64,000 bases of DNA from Mesaphorura yosii (taxonomy: Eukaryota; Arthropoda; Collembola; Poduromorpha; Tullbergiidae): the NCBI GenBank assembly GCA_009869945.1, contig WIXG01000022.1:358529-422528 (forward strand), given 5' to 3'. Below are positions 34,370 through 47,311 of the stretch, piece after piece. Below the pieces are notes generated by a model. That model worked only from the letters and a program-made list of their open reading frames with translations, was not told the origin of the DNA and did not search any database. A program made the translations under genes and the position numbers. Numbering within the stretch: position 1 is the first letter of the stretch; every line of letters begins with the position of its first letter.

Positions 34370-36953
34370 ATGAGTTCATTCCTGATGAACTCGAGTGCTA
34401 ATTATTTAGACCCCAAGTTTCCACCTCCGTGCGACGAGTATGGCAGTGGTGGCATGCCAGGTTACGGCGAATACTACGGAATGCCACCGCAACAAGCTAA
34501 TAACAGTGCTAATAATAGCCCCAGTGGAAATGGAGGAATGCACGGCTTGAATTCTCCGGCAATTCATCCACATCATCAACTGTCTTCTACCTCCGCCACA
34601 CATCATCATCACCCGCACTCGCACCCTCATCAGATTTACTATGCCCAAACTGGTGGATCGCCACCGCTGTCTATCAGTCAGTCACATCATCATCCACACC
34701 AGAACCTGATTCCTACTGGCGGCTCCGCGCACCTGAATCACTCTTCGCAGCACGTACTTGGACACCATCACTCCTCCATTCTACCGCAGCCGCATTCGCA
34801 TCCGCACCATCAACTAAGTCACAGTTTAAATTCGCAGTCCATTTACCCTGGGAATCCTGGCAGCGAGAGCGGCAACGATGTTCTGAGTCCGAGTAACTCG
34901 AGCGAGCAGCTGATTTCACAGTCAAGGCTAATTAACGCCGGTGGTCGCATTGGGGAGAATGTCTCACCTGCTGCGGGGTTCCTGTCGGGACACTCGTACA
35001 ATACTCCACACCATGCTGGTCTGAATAACCTTAGTGGCTCGCACCACGGTCTGAATCCGCACGGACACCACCAATCACAATACTACCCGGGCGCCGGTTC
35101 TTCGGGAGTGAATCTTGAAGATCCACACCACCAGCATTCTAGTCCACCACTCAATGTTCTCAACAGGAATACATCTCCCTTGTCATCTAATTACTTGAGC
35201 CAACAACTTCAGAGGAATTCGAACAATAACAACGTCGCCGTGAAGCAACCGTTGTCTCCAGGCAGCAATTCAACAAACAGCAGCAATGCGACGTCGGGCC
35301 TCATGGGCCTGATGTCCAGCTCCGGACTCGGTGAATATTTAACCAAATTTGATCCTGGAAGCATCGATAATAACAACGATTGTGATGTGTTAGCGAATAG
35401 TAGCAACATTACTCATGTGAGTGGTGGGACAATGTGCAACGGGAGAGGTGACAGTGGCGGTTCGACCATTCCGAATGGTCATCATTCGCATCCTCACCGC
35501 GGCTCGCATTCAGGCGGCGCGGCAGGCAGCATGGAAATGAGCCCATGTGTTGGTGGCGGCTTGGACGATCTTGACGATGACGATGACAGCAGCTGCAGCA
35601 ATAATATTCCCTCAGAATGCCTGGACTCCGACGAGGAAGGCGAAGATGGCCAACGAGTCATTTTTCCATGGATGAAGAAAATTCATGTGGCCGGTGTCGG
35701 TAAGAGTCTTGCCCTTTCGTTAGAGATAAGGCCGCCAAAAGTCTCTGCCAAATATGACATTTTCTACTTGGAGATATGAATCTACTTGAAATTCGGACAT
35801 CGAAATTTTGATGAGGCGATTTTAGAATATCGAAGCTAGCAAACAAATAGAGATTCAAATGTCCAATTTTAAGTCATAGGCAGGGGAAACAGTTAATTGG
35901 CTGGATTGGAATTAAGGGTCGCCAGAGAAACTCCCAGAACACATTGGACAGCATGGGTTAGGTTAGGTTAGGTTCGTTTCCCAAGACAACTAACATTGTG
36001 TAATGCGGCGCACTATGGGCTGGCTACCCTTAACTTCAATTCAACCCAGTTATTTGATCTTTGCATTTGCAAGGTATTTGCTGTGCAATTTGTTGTTTTT
36101 GAGTCAGTGTCTAAATCTCCCCTTTTGAGTAACTACGACTGGACTATGACTTGCATTGCGTGCTTTCTTTTTCCCAAGGCTGCTGCCTTGAACAAGTGTT
36201 CCACAGTTCAGTCAGAATCCACGAAAATATTGCACAGTAGAATTGCGAAAATATTGAAAAAACATTCGATCGAACCACAAAAGTCCCCAGCACCACGTGT
36301 CAGCCAGAAATTGTTCTCATGCTTCCTATCTCTTTCTCCCGTCTCTCATTGCAGCAAACGGTTCGTTCCAGCCGGGAATGGAGCCGAAACGTCAACGAAC
36401 GGCGTACACTCGTCATCAAATATTAGAATTGGAAAAGGAATTTCACTTCAATCGATACCTGACACGGAGACGACGGATCGAGATTGCACACTCGCTCGTG
36501 CTCTCGGAAAGACAAATTAAAATCTGGTTTCAAAATCGACGGATGAAATGGAAGAAAGATAATAAATTGCCGAATACGAAGAATGTCAGACGGAAAAATA
36601 AACCCACCGCAATCGCCACGACGGGTACGGGAACGGGGACGGCGAACAGCACGACAAACACGACGGCGACGAATTCCAAAACGACAACTACGAGCTCCAG
36701 CGGCAGTAATAACATTAGCAATAGCGGCGTTAACAATAATTCAACTTCTTCCAGAACACCGACGGGCAGCGGCAACGGGCCGAGTTCCATGAATAACAAC
36801 AACTACATGACACCTGATTTGATGAACTTCCTCGGAAACTCGTCGTCTCCTGCGTCATCGGCAGCCTCGAATGCATCGAATTGTTCACAATTGCTGTCAA
36901 CCCACAATATCAAATCGTCGGGATCGCCAGAGTATGGCCTTACTGCCCTATGA
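34370..36953 (+). CDS. Dfd: Deformed homeobox transcription factor (Hox4)
   Basis: Exon 1 (34370-35699) and exon 2 (36355-36953) join across a 655-bp GT-AG intron inside the codon for A444, giving 642 aa. The N-terminus [19 protein letters not shown] is the Hox4/Dfd signature. A long His-, Ser- and Asn-rich region follows, then an acidic run ([10 protein letters not shown], about 401-410). The hexapeptide FPWMKK (432-437) is followed by the Dfd linker [20 protein letters not shown]. The homeodomain spans 454-513 ([33 protein letters not shown]) with Q503 and N504 at its DNA-reading positions 50 and 51. A Thr/Ser/Asn-rich C-terminal tail follows. Dfd is a nuclear regulator that patterns the mandibular and maxillary segments. 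AATAAA candidates for the mRNA end include one near 37794. Confidence 0.98.
35899..36047. mobile_element. MITE-like inverted-repeat element with TTAGG core, copy 2, in Dfd intron
   Basis: This 149-bp element matches copy 1 (3021-3165) in reverse orientation. Shared blocks include GGATTGGAATTAAGGGT, CCAGAACACAT, GCATGGGTTAGGTTAGG and GCGGCGCACTATGGGCTG. Terminal inverted repeats end in GATTGGAATTAAGGGT and CTACCCTTAACTTCAATTC. Flanking 8-bp direct repeats are AGTTAATT (35891-35898) and AGTTATTT (36048-36055), one mismatch apart. The core holds three tandem TTAGG-type units. It is an insertion in the only Dfd intron, away from the splice sites. Confidence 0.88.
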
Positions 36954-39900
36954 AGAAATTCTTGCGCGAAAATGGCAAATATGCGACGCGGACATTGGCC
37001 GAAGGTATGCAGATCCGGCCCTTTGAACTGGTTTCTAATCACAACACCTTGTGGGAGTCTACTTTGGTTTTCGATAGCTGTTTCAAGTTCCTTTCAGTAG
37101 TAGACTAATTATTATTTAGGTTCCTTGAGTGTTTTTATTCAGATTTGTAATCAATTGAGTGGTTAGTGATTTAAATTGTGGGGTTGAATTACAAAGCAGA
37201 AGCAGATCAATTACGCAGCCCAGCCTGAATCAAGATCTCATCCCGGTGAAATTCGGCGATCCACGACCGCGTATGATTTGCCAGCAAATTATTACAACTC
37301 ACTATTGTTCCCACAAACTTAATTTTATATTTTAAGGGCAACTTATTTTTTCCTATTGCAAACTAGTGATTTTATTGATTTCGCATATTTTGCGTTCGTG
37401 TGTGTTAATGAACCAGATATTACTGCACGTGGAATACTCTTACAAACGTTTAGTCAGTAACTACTTAACCTTAACTTGAAACAATAATACAAAATTCTAC
37501 GTGTATATTTCTTAAGCTAGTTAGCGAGCAAAGAAGCAAAGCAAGGCGTAAGGTAACCAAAAAGTATGTTCACATTTTTATTGTGGAATTCTTATGAGTT
37601 CGTTTCTTAAGTCGTTCAAGGTAACCTGTAAACACGTAATACGAGAAAGTGTATACGCATACGAATGACCAACACTTTACTTTACCATCGAGTATTGAAA
37701 AATAATTCGATTATGAAAAGACAAGGTAAACTGTAAAGAAATACTACATTACATTTATTAGTTGCGAAGTAATGAATTTAAACGTGAGAAAAACAATAAA
37801 GCAGCGTGGTGAAATAAATTACCAGAATTCACAAAACTTCCCGACCTCGAAGTGTATGATTTTATGGAGTTCAATTTTGATTTTACTTGCGGCAGCGGTG
37901 AATTTCACAATGGCAATGGTAAAATCAATGAATGACGTGTGTCCGTGTCCGCAGTCCAATGGAAGCTCCTCAGCGTCAGCAGCAGTCAGCAGTTACAGTG
38001 GTTAATCTTTTCTTCAGGCAACAAGAAATGTTAATACGCAAGCTTTCAGACGATTCGTTAATTTCGGCCTCACAATTTAGCCGATGGCAATTTCCTTATT
38101 ATAATAATTTGTTTCATTGCGTCTTATTAGTGGTAATGTGAGAACATTGCATAATTCAGTGGCCAGTGGCGGCTATCACAGCCACTTCTTACCAAATTGT
38201 CAAATATTGCGCTTGTAAAACTGATCGAAGTCAAATCAGCTGCGGCAAATGGAGAAATATCATTGGATTCCTCTCGTACGCCTTTTTATGACGGTATGTG
38301 CGTGTTGAGAACTTCTATTTAAAAGCACCGATTCTCCAAAGGGAATTTACAGCTCATTCATGATGCTCATCCATTATCCTAATTACTGCACTAGGGAAAT
38401 ATTGTGACTTCTATCCTTTTCAGGTAAGGCCAGTCAGTCAGCCTTCGTCGTCGTCATCACTTGCATTACATTTTTCATGAGGAATTTGATGCTATTTTCT
38501 GTTCGACTGACGATCGGACGGCCAACTATGAATTCCTTTAACATCTTAGGTCGTTTCACCAATTAGAATAAAAGAAAATCTATGGATGGATGTTACAGCA
38601 GCTTGTGAAATATTCTTATCAAGCATAGATTCCACAATTCCTCAACCGAAACGCAGTTTGCCGTATGTAAACACTTCGCCCGTACATCAAAAATGTTGCT
38701 AAAACTATTCTAAATTCAACACACACGTTTTCTGACTTTATACATTTTTAATCGGACAACAGTCCGGGTGGGATAAACTCATAATAATATTTATTGAAAG
38801 AAAGATGGGCATGACTGATACAAAACATCAGCACGTACATCAGCAGACATCAAGTTACACGAAAAGTAACTCTCAACAACAAAAAACAAGCAAGCAGGCA
38901 GGCGGGCAAGGAACATTCGTGCCGTGCCGTTCACCACCAACGGGTTGGCGTTGGCGCACCGCGTTCATGTATTTACCTTTTGTCTCACGCTTCATGCGCG
39001 CACCAAATTTATATTCTGAGCAGTTCGTAAAGCATTAGAAGGTAATGGGCATGATTGAATAAATAATTCCGTAACGAGAAACAGTGAGAGAGCGAAGAAA
39101 CGACAAGCGAAGATGATTGAAAACGTTTTAAGTCAAATTATCCCAATTCTATTTTGTATTACATGAGCCAAAGGCTCAGAAACAGTGAATGCTGGCGGTC
39201 TCGAATGGCGATGTACATGGATAGGCAATTGAATACAACTCACAACTCCTTTGGTTGTAAATCTTACATGCAACTGAAATAACGTTACTCACTTGTTCGG
39301 TTGTTCCGTCTACCAATAAAGCAGGAATAGTACTCAATGAAGTCTAATAATAGGAACTGGTATGCAAAATAGGGAGCATTTTGAAAAGAAATCAGTCAAA
39401 AACTCAACATGAATCCAACAAAGAAAGGGACGAAGAGGCGCGGTCAGCAAGAGCTCATTATCTTGTACATTAAAACTTATAAAACTCCCACGTAAATTTT
39501 ATGGCTCGCTCATCATGACACTAAACGATACTGAGTTCGATACTACCAACTGCAGTGCCGAGTCAGCGCGATTGTATGGCCGTAAGTCCAGCCGTCAAGG
39601 CTCGTGCAATAAATACAATGAAACTTTCGGGACCAAAAATAGAGTTAAACGCTTATGAGTCGTCATGAGTCTTCGCTGAAATCCAAACCAGGAATTCGTA
39701 CATGCATTACGACTATTTTCACTGAAATTTATGCAGGTTCAGAACCGGAACTTAATTGCACGTACGACCCCTTGCTGATTACTCGTAAATCGAAAAGTGA
39801 AGAATTAACACCGACGTGAAACTAAAGAACTATGCTAAGCTGTTGTATTTCCATTGGATTTTTAACCTTTGCCAACGGCTTTGCATCTCCGTCCTGAATA

Positions 39901-42900
39901 CCAAATTTCATTGCAATTCAGTGTCAGTCTGGTCAATCTCGTGGTCAATTCACTTGACAAGGATCACTGGTCAATCAAAATTCAACTTTATGCTTTACGT
40001 GTTAACTTTCCTAAAGTTACTTCCTTCACTTGCTTGCTAAATCCTATGGCGTACTATATCCCACCGGCTCGAAGGACAAGAGGTATTTTCACACACTTCA
40101 GAAAACTTGTAATCTCTTTTTTCACGGTTCATTTGCGCCTAATTTGCGAAGGACTCGAAGAGGCCAGGCTAGAGAGGCAGAAAGGCGACGCGACCGAAGA
40201 GAAACCTGGTCAACACGATGGTGGCCTGTACGGCACTTGTAAATGACTCTGACTTTACCCTTTTCTTGCATTATCTTTTTCATGACACGACATTATTCTT
40301 TCTGCCGCTTGCCTGTTGTCGTCGCCGGGCGTCCAACACCCGAAACTGCAACGGTAACCGGCTTAACGTGCTTTTTGTGACTTTTTCATAAGACACAAGA
40401 CACGGAAAGTACTTGAACAAATGCAATTTGTCAAGGAGGCGGAATAAATGTCATTATAACGCACGAACCCAGCAGACGTACGCTACGCACACTCACATGC
40501 ACTAAATGGATCAAGCGGAATGCGACACGAAGCCACAGAAGTCATAAAATCATGCCATGCAACGCTCGTGTAGAAACTATTTTAAAGACCCACGCCGGGT
40601 GATGAAGACTTCGCCGAAGAAATTCCAGCTCAAATGCAAACAATGAACATCGGATCGATGTCATGATAGATCAAAGCGGATTTTACCGCTTGGCGTGCCT
40701 TTGAATAGATCGAAGGCTCTGCGGCCGGCCGAATTGGATGACGACTTTGATTTCAATCTCAACTCGCTCTTGGTCTTGGTCTTAGTATGTATAAATATTT
40801 GTATGCTCATTACAGAATGAACACGTAACATTTTCTCCCATCGCATCTTCTTTCTTCTTCTGACTGACATTGTTGGTTTGGTTCGGTGCGGATGCTGAGT
40901 GAAGACAGTCAAGGTGTACATTAATAGTGCACGGTTCTCCGGCCCATATAGTTGGACTTGGAGTTTTTCCGATCCGATACAAAAGCTTCTTGCTTGTTAG
41001 AAGCCCGAGCACCGACGGCATAGATTCTCAGTTTCATTTTAATTTGAAGACGAGGCCCAAGACGACGAACTACGAAGAAGCTGGCGCAAATGAGCCGTGG
41101 TAAGACAAAAGAAGCATCGGAGAAGAGATAAAGACGCGGGGCTTTGTTTGTATTACAAAAGAGAACCAGAGGCGCCGATAAACAATACAGATTAATTATA
41201 CGTAACCTTCACAAGAATAACACTGCAGCAAGCCTTTGGCAAGACTGCCGAGCCGCCTCGTAAAGACGTAATCAGAGTTTACCTTTGTTACTGTTACTGA
41301 GAGTACTGACGGCTTACTACAAGGTATTTAATGTTAAAGAGCGGCTAATCACTTCTAATAACATTTTCAATGACTTGGATTGATTTTTTGCAAGTATGAA
41401 ATCCAAACCGGATTGAGTGATGGGGCGAATCGAGAATTTTGAGAGGACACGGCAGCAGTTTTGACGGAAAAGGGAAATTCACCACCGAGCTGGAAAATTT
41501 TACTCAGTCTTCGCTAGTGAGTTGACTTCATGGTTTTGCATAGAATTCTATTCTTTACTAGTTTTTTAAGCAAAATTAATGATTTTCACGCACTTGAGGC
41601 ATGCATCAACTTTTAGAAGCAGCAAACACTGTCTTGGGCTCAGTCGACGGAAAAGAAATTTTGATGGACACTGGAGTCAACATTTTTGGCTGACAATGCA
41701 TGCGGCTACCTCTAATTTGCAGCTAAAACAGAAGAAGCGTCGAGCGTCAGTTGAGTAATAAAGTGTACGCATTTATTTTGTAGACTTTTGTGTTTACATT
41801 TCTGTTGCAGGTTTTTGCGTTGCTGTCTGCTGATTATATTAGATTAATGAACTTCTTTTTCGCATTTGAAGCAGCCACATTCACTCGTCCATGCCTCCTG
41901 CATCAAGCACCGGAGTTCTTCCCATATTTTCATTTTCATATTTAATGTACACTGGTTGCTGGTCGGGCCTTATCTGAAATATTCAGCTACAAGCCACCGC
42001 CGCCACGTCATGGCAGGCTGAAATGTTATTCTGATATGCACGAACGCGTAAGGTATGGACGGTTCTGTTTGAAGTACTTATCAAAACAATTACACCACAC
42101 TCAGCTCAACTCAACAAGGTGGCCGTGGCATATTCGCCTCATAAAGCGCCACGCTCGCAGCGCGGAGGAAACGCGAAGGCGGCATTCTGTTTGCAATCAA
42201 ATTCACATTCTTTGCCCAAAACATCGCGTCACATCACATCAGCTTTGCCGTGCTCGTGTAAGAGTAATAATAAGATGGATCATCATAATCAAAATTGCCG
42301 AGTGCAAATGCAGCGCAGTGCAGTGCGATGCAGAAGCAGCAACACATTGTTGCTTTCCCAAAGTTGAAAGGAAAGTTCTGCGTGAAACTAAGCAGAAACA
42401 CTTCGCATGGAGTTTATGCAGGAGAAAGACAGTCAAGTCAAAGTTAAAAAGAGGCAGCAGGAGCAGCAGCCGAGAAGAGTCTGAAGTCTGAAACTTATCA
42501 CATTAATCTTCTGTTCGTTTCGCCACATCTTGACGGCTTCTCTTTCCTCTGACAGAAATCGCATATTACATGAAATGAAGAGAAGATCTTGAGGAATAAA
42601 TTCCACATTAGACCCTTCATTATATTCCTGTTCCAGTCTGCCTGCTCGCTTGTTTCTGTTTCGTCTCATTACTTTGCACGTAAAACACAAGCGTCGATGC
42701 AGCCGCCAGTTGCCGTTATCGCTTGTGCCTGCCTTTATTAGGAATTCTCTCCTCCCGATTTCCTGTGAATCGACGGAGGCGGAGGAGGGAAAGAATGAAG
42801 ATGAGTGTGGAATGAACCATTATTGTCTTGTTGTATTAATGGATGAGATCACACAAACCAGCTCAACTCAAACAAACAGATATCGCTCAGTCTCGGTCCG

Positions 42901-45900
42901 TCACAAAACACGCTGCTACTTTATGCTAATATTTCAATCAACGTTTCCGAAATGAGAGCACGTCAATTCTATCTGGCTCTGGCCCGACTTAGTCTTATGA
43001 AATTATGCCCTGCTCGATTCGAGTTTGATCGTTTTTCATGTTTTTGATCTGTTTGAATTATTGCTCATTGCCTTGTTGGCCCCAAACTAAATCCATCCTA
43101 TGCTGCATGCTCAAGGGGTAAGAAAATGAGCAGGCAGATGACTAAGCGCGTGTGTGGATGTGACATGACATGACAAAAATCAATCCAGAAACAAAAAGGA
43201 AGGAATTTCATTAGAATCTCATCTCCCGTTTTCCCATTTTCAATAAAATTCATAAATAATGCGTGAGCGCGAGGAACGTGGAAGGGTTAAGCAAGAGCGA
43301 AATACCAATCATGTGAATACCGCGACAGCCGCGTGCCTGATTATTACGAGACAGAGCACATTTTGGAGGAGCGTTCGGCACAACCCACTGCCATCTTGTA
43401 GAATGTAGCCTTCAAAATCTGAATCTAATGAACTGAATGAATGGCAACTAACGATACGATGCGATACGCATCTCATCTACACTCTACGATGAATAGAATA
43501 CAGATGAACTCATTGTTAACTGTGCTCCGGACGAAGAAGATGGATGCTCCTGCATTGGATGCAGGGGCTCAAAATTACTTAGTGTCGACGACTGATAAAC
43601 GGGATTCGCTGTACTTCATCGCTGGACGATATTGGAAATGGAAAACACTATGCCACTGCACCGCTCGCGTTGAGTTGGCTGAGTGCGATGATAATGTAGC
43701 AAAATCCAGCATGAGTGAGCCGATTTCGATTCAATTTTGTTCTGCGTGCAATGCTTAGATTTTGGCATGGCTTTATATTTTTACATTTTGGCCTGTTACA
43801 TGCCAAGTGAGGAATTATGCACACACGGGTCACAGCAGGAGGTGCACAATGGAGCCTGCGGGGCCAAGGGGTGCTTATTTGTGTCAGTGGATTATTCGAT
43901 AGTCTGATTAATGGATTCTCACTGCCACTGGATGTGTCTCCTCTCTCTATTTTCTTTCTTTTCTCCTCGCATTCATCCAAATTCACTTGGTTCGTATGGT
44001 AAAACATGTTATTCAAAAGAGGACTTTTCTCTCCTTCAGCCTTCATCGTCTCGGCCTGCATGCTTCGGCCGTTATTTGCCTGCCTGCTTCATTTTCACAA
44101 AACCGTCTAGAACACATACGACAGACAGGCAGGACAGAAAAGAGTCGCAAGTTCGAAAGATCCGTTCAGACAATATCTGTCACTCAAACTCAGAGTTTCA
44201 ATAGGCAAGAGGAGATGAGGGAGAACTTCACTACAGCCACGCTGTGTATGTACGGACTTTTCAATTCTGTAATAACACTTTTTAAAATTCTATTGCTTAG
44301 TTTGGTAGATTTTCATTTCAGTCTGAATGGAGAATTAAGAACTGTGCTGCTGCTGGAAAGTGTGAAAGGGTTGCAGCACTTCGGCAACCCGACGAAAGGA
44401 TCTTGTTATTTTTGTATGGAATCCGACAGAGAGGAAATGGAAAGAGTTTCTGGAGTAAGCGCAGGATTATTGAATGAAATGGAATCTGCAATAATCATTG
44501 GATGGATTAGAGAAATGACAAAATAATGACACGGCACCGACTTGACAAAATTTCTTTATAACAGGCAAGGGGGAATGGAAGGAGAAGCAATTGAACGTTC
44601 CTTTCTGTCGCCGCCGCTCGAGTTCAGCCTGAGAAATTCAGTTTGCATTCATTTCCTGTGATATTCCTTTTGGAAAATTAATTAAAGAAGCCCCTGTACT
44701 GATTTTTTCTTAACTCGTTCACGTCCACGTTTTATCCAGCTTGAAATCTGACTAGAAAGTCATTTTGTGACACTGATTTTGAATATCGCCCATTTCGTGA
44801 AGATGACAACCTGCAGCGCCTCGTTCGGTCGACGAAGTACAGCCAAGCCGCTTAGGCTCAGATAAACCATGTCAGAATAATCAAAGTCGGACCACAGTTG
44901 TGCGAAGAAAAAGGCTACGGCAAATCTCCTCTGAAGCCAGACACGTTAGCATATAATTTTCATCTTATTATTATTGTTTATCGTGATTCGAATCTAATCA
45001 AATTGAATACCCCACAGACTTTTGGCTTGGCTTCGTGTGGGCAAGCCTTCCAAGCGACCAGCGAGGAGTTGAACTGAATCGGCAGACTGCGTTGTGCTCC
45101 CACTGTGAGAGTGACTGCAAAAGAGTTGACTACGCTAGAAATCCAAGCAAAGCTTGCACAAAAACTAAAGCAAACAATTCACAGCAGCAGTACAAGCACA
45201 AGCGCCGAGTCTGATAATGGAATAAAATGATATTCAATGCTATGCAGTGTAACAGCTACAATAATACAGATTTTATGATATTATTGTTTTCTTTCCCAAT
45301 CTCCATCACCGTGAATGGCAAACGAGCCTGCACTGCGAAGTCTTCAATGAGATTTGCCGTTTCATGAATTCTTTCTTGTGCAAAACAAAAACGAAACCAT
45401 AAAATTCAATTTATGAAATTGCAGAGCACAAAACACCTCATTCAAATATGAAAATTCTAATTCATGGCGATCCATTCAGCCATGTTTTTCTTTCGCAGTG
45501 GCAAATTCGTGCTCACAAAAGAGCGAAAGCATTAGCACTGGCGAAACATGTGTTCGTTCTCGGCTGGCCTACCCATTTGTAAGTAGAATTCAGAAAACTT
45601 CTGCCATTACCGACTGCGAGCCTTCGAGTCCGAGTCGAGTCGCAGCTTGCTGGCTGGCTGGCTCGGCTCACATTTCATGCATGCATGGCTTATTACTAAA
45701 GTTATAATTTCTACGCAATTCTTCGGCCGAATTGTGTACTGCGCATCATTGAACTACAAAATGGTGAAGTATTTGAGAAGGATATGAGCGAGGGTGAAGT
45801 GAAACAAAAAGGAAACTTATTTACGCCGCGCAAGATGTAAGACGATGATGAGAATTCTTCTCAAGAAATGTGTTTGGCTCTTGCAAGAAAATTTTCGTCT

Positions 45901-47287
45901 ATCCCAGCCTCCTTGAGCTCCAGCTCATGGTTGGATTCATGCAGAGTTTCTTTCCAAAATATGATTGGCACACCCCAACACAACATTTCAAAAATACTAC
46001 ACAAAAATAAAAATAAGGAGAGACTGAGACGGCGACGACTTGGAAAAGTTCAATCCTGTTCTTACAAAAGTAATCTCCTTTGAAAGCAACAGCAAGCAGC
46101 GCGTTTCAGGCAGAGCCGTACAGCGAGGAATTCTGTTTTATAGTATTTGGACCGCGTTAGGCGCAGGCAAACATGCTCGTGAGTCTTTAATTCTTGTCGG
46201 GTCCCAAGAATAGTAATCATGGCATGGCACAGCAATGGCTGAGCAGTCAGCAGTCAGTCAGCCAAGTCGTGGAAAAATCAAAGAGGAAATAAAACACCGT
46301 TGCCGCTTGCGCCTGCACATGCCAGCCAGCCCAGTTTATGTGCCATACGCGGAGCAGAGCGACTCTTTCATCTTTATATTTTCTTTTCAAAGTTTTAAAA
46401 TTCTTGAGTTTCAATTTCAAAAGTTGAGCCAAATAAATGTCATATCAGAAAGACAGAACACGAGAAACGCACGAGGAAAAGAAGAAAAATGATGCGCTTG
46501 TCTATCATTTAGGAGGGCGAGAGAGAACGCCAAAGATACACAAAGAATTCGGAACACATGCAGCCGAGTGCTTGTGCCTTGCCTTGCCGTACTACACCTT
46601 GATGATGATAAATGAAATCCAAGCCATCACGGTATAATTTTGTGAATGCTTTCAGAATTACGCGTATAAACTGTGAGCAAAGGGCCGCGCGTTGCCGTTG
46701 CTGGTGTGTACCGTAAATCGAAATTCAAGGAAATCAAATGTTTCGATTTCATAAATAAAGAAGAGGAAGAAACTGTTTTTAAAGTGAATCAGAACAGCTC
46801 AGAAAAGATGAACCAGTGCAGAGCAGAGCGTCCAGGCCGTGTGGCATGCATCAAATTCAAAATCGAGTTATGGACCTCCCTGCGGAAATCATGAATATGC
46901 ATTTGAAGTTTAGGCGTATGAGATTTGTTTTGCAATTTTTATTCATAACTCACATATCAATTGCTCGGATTCGAGAGCACGATTCTGGGCGAAGTCAGAC
47001 CTGGCGAGCCACGCACGCAGACTTGGTGTACATGCACATTTTAAGACAATTTAAGGTAAATTACAGCTGCTATTTGACGAAACCTTTACTTCGAGCCTCG
47101 GGCTCAGCTTTTCACAGGTAGAAGTTGTGTTTTTAAAGCTAGCCATTGAAATTGTAGCAGCGCTCGCCGCCAAAACTGAAGAACGAAGGCATTTTGCTTT
47201 GTCTTTGGTTTTCCATCGACCGAGCAGCCGAACAATCCATCATAGTCTCCATTTTCTCTCCCTCACACCGGCAATGTCCCGTCTTCC

Positions 47288-47311
47288 GCTTCTAGCGCTA
47301 GCGCTAGAAGC
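47288..47311. repeat. 24-bp perfect palindrome
   Basis: A perfect palindrome with arms GCTTCTAGCGCT and its exact complement; the centre contains overlapping AGCGCT sites. Function unknown. Confidence 0.8.

Noticed and set aside
35996-36520. 174-codon frame overlapping the Dfd intron and exon 2
   Set aside because: It is a wrong-frame shadow of the homeobox exon plus intron and mobile-element sequence.
43987-44526. 179-codon plus-strand frame
   Set aside because: Composition is irregular, no domain is recognised, and the length is within chance expectation.
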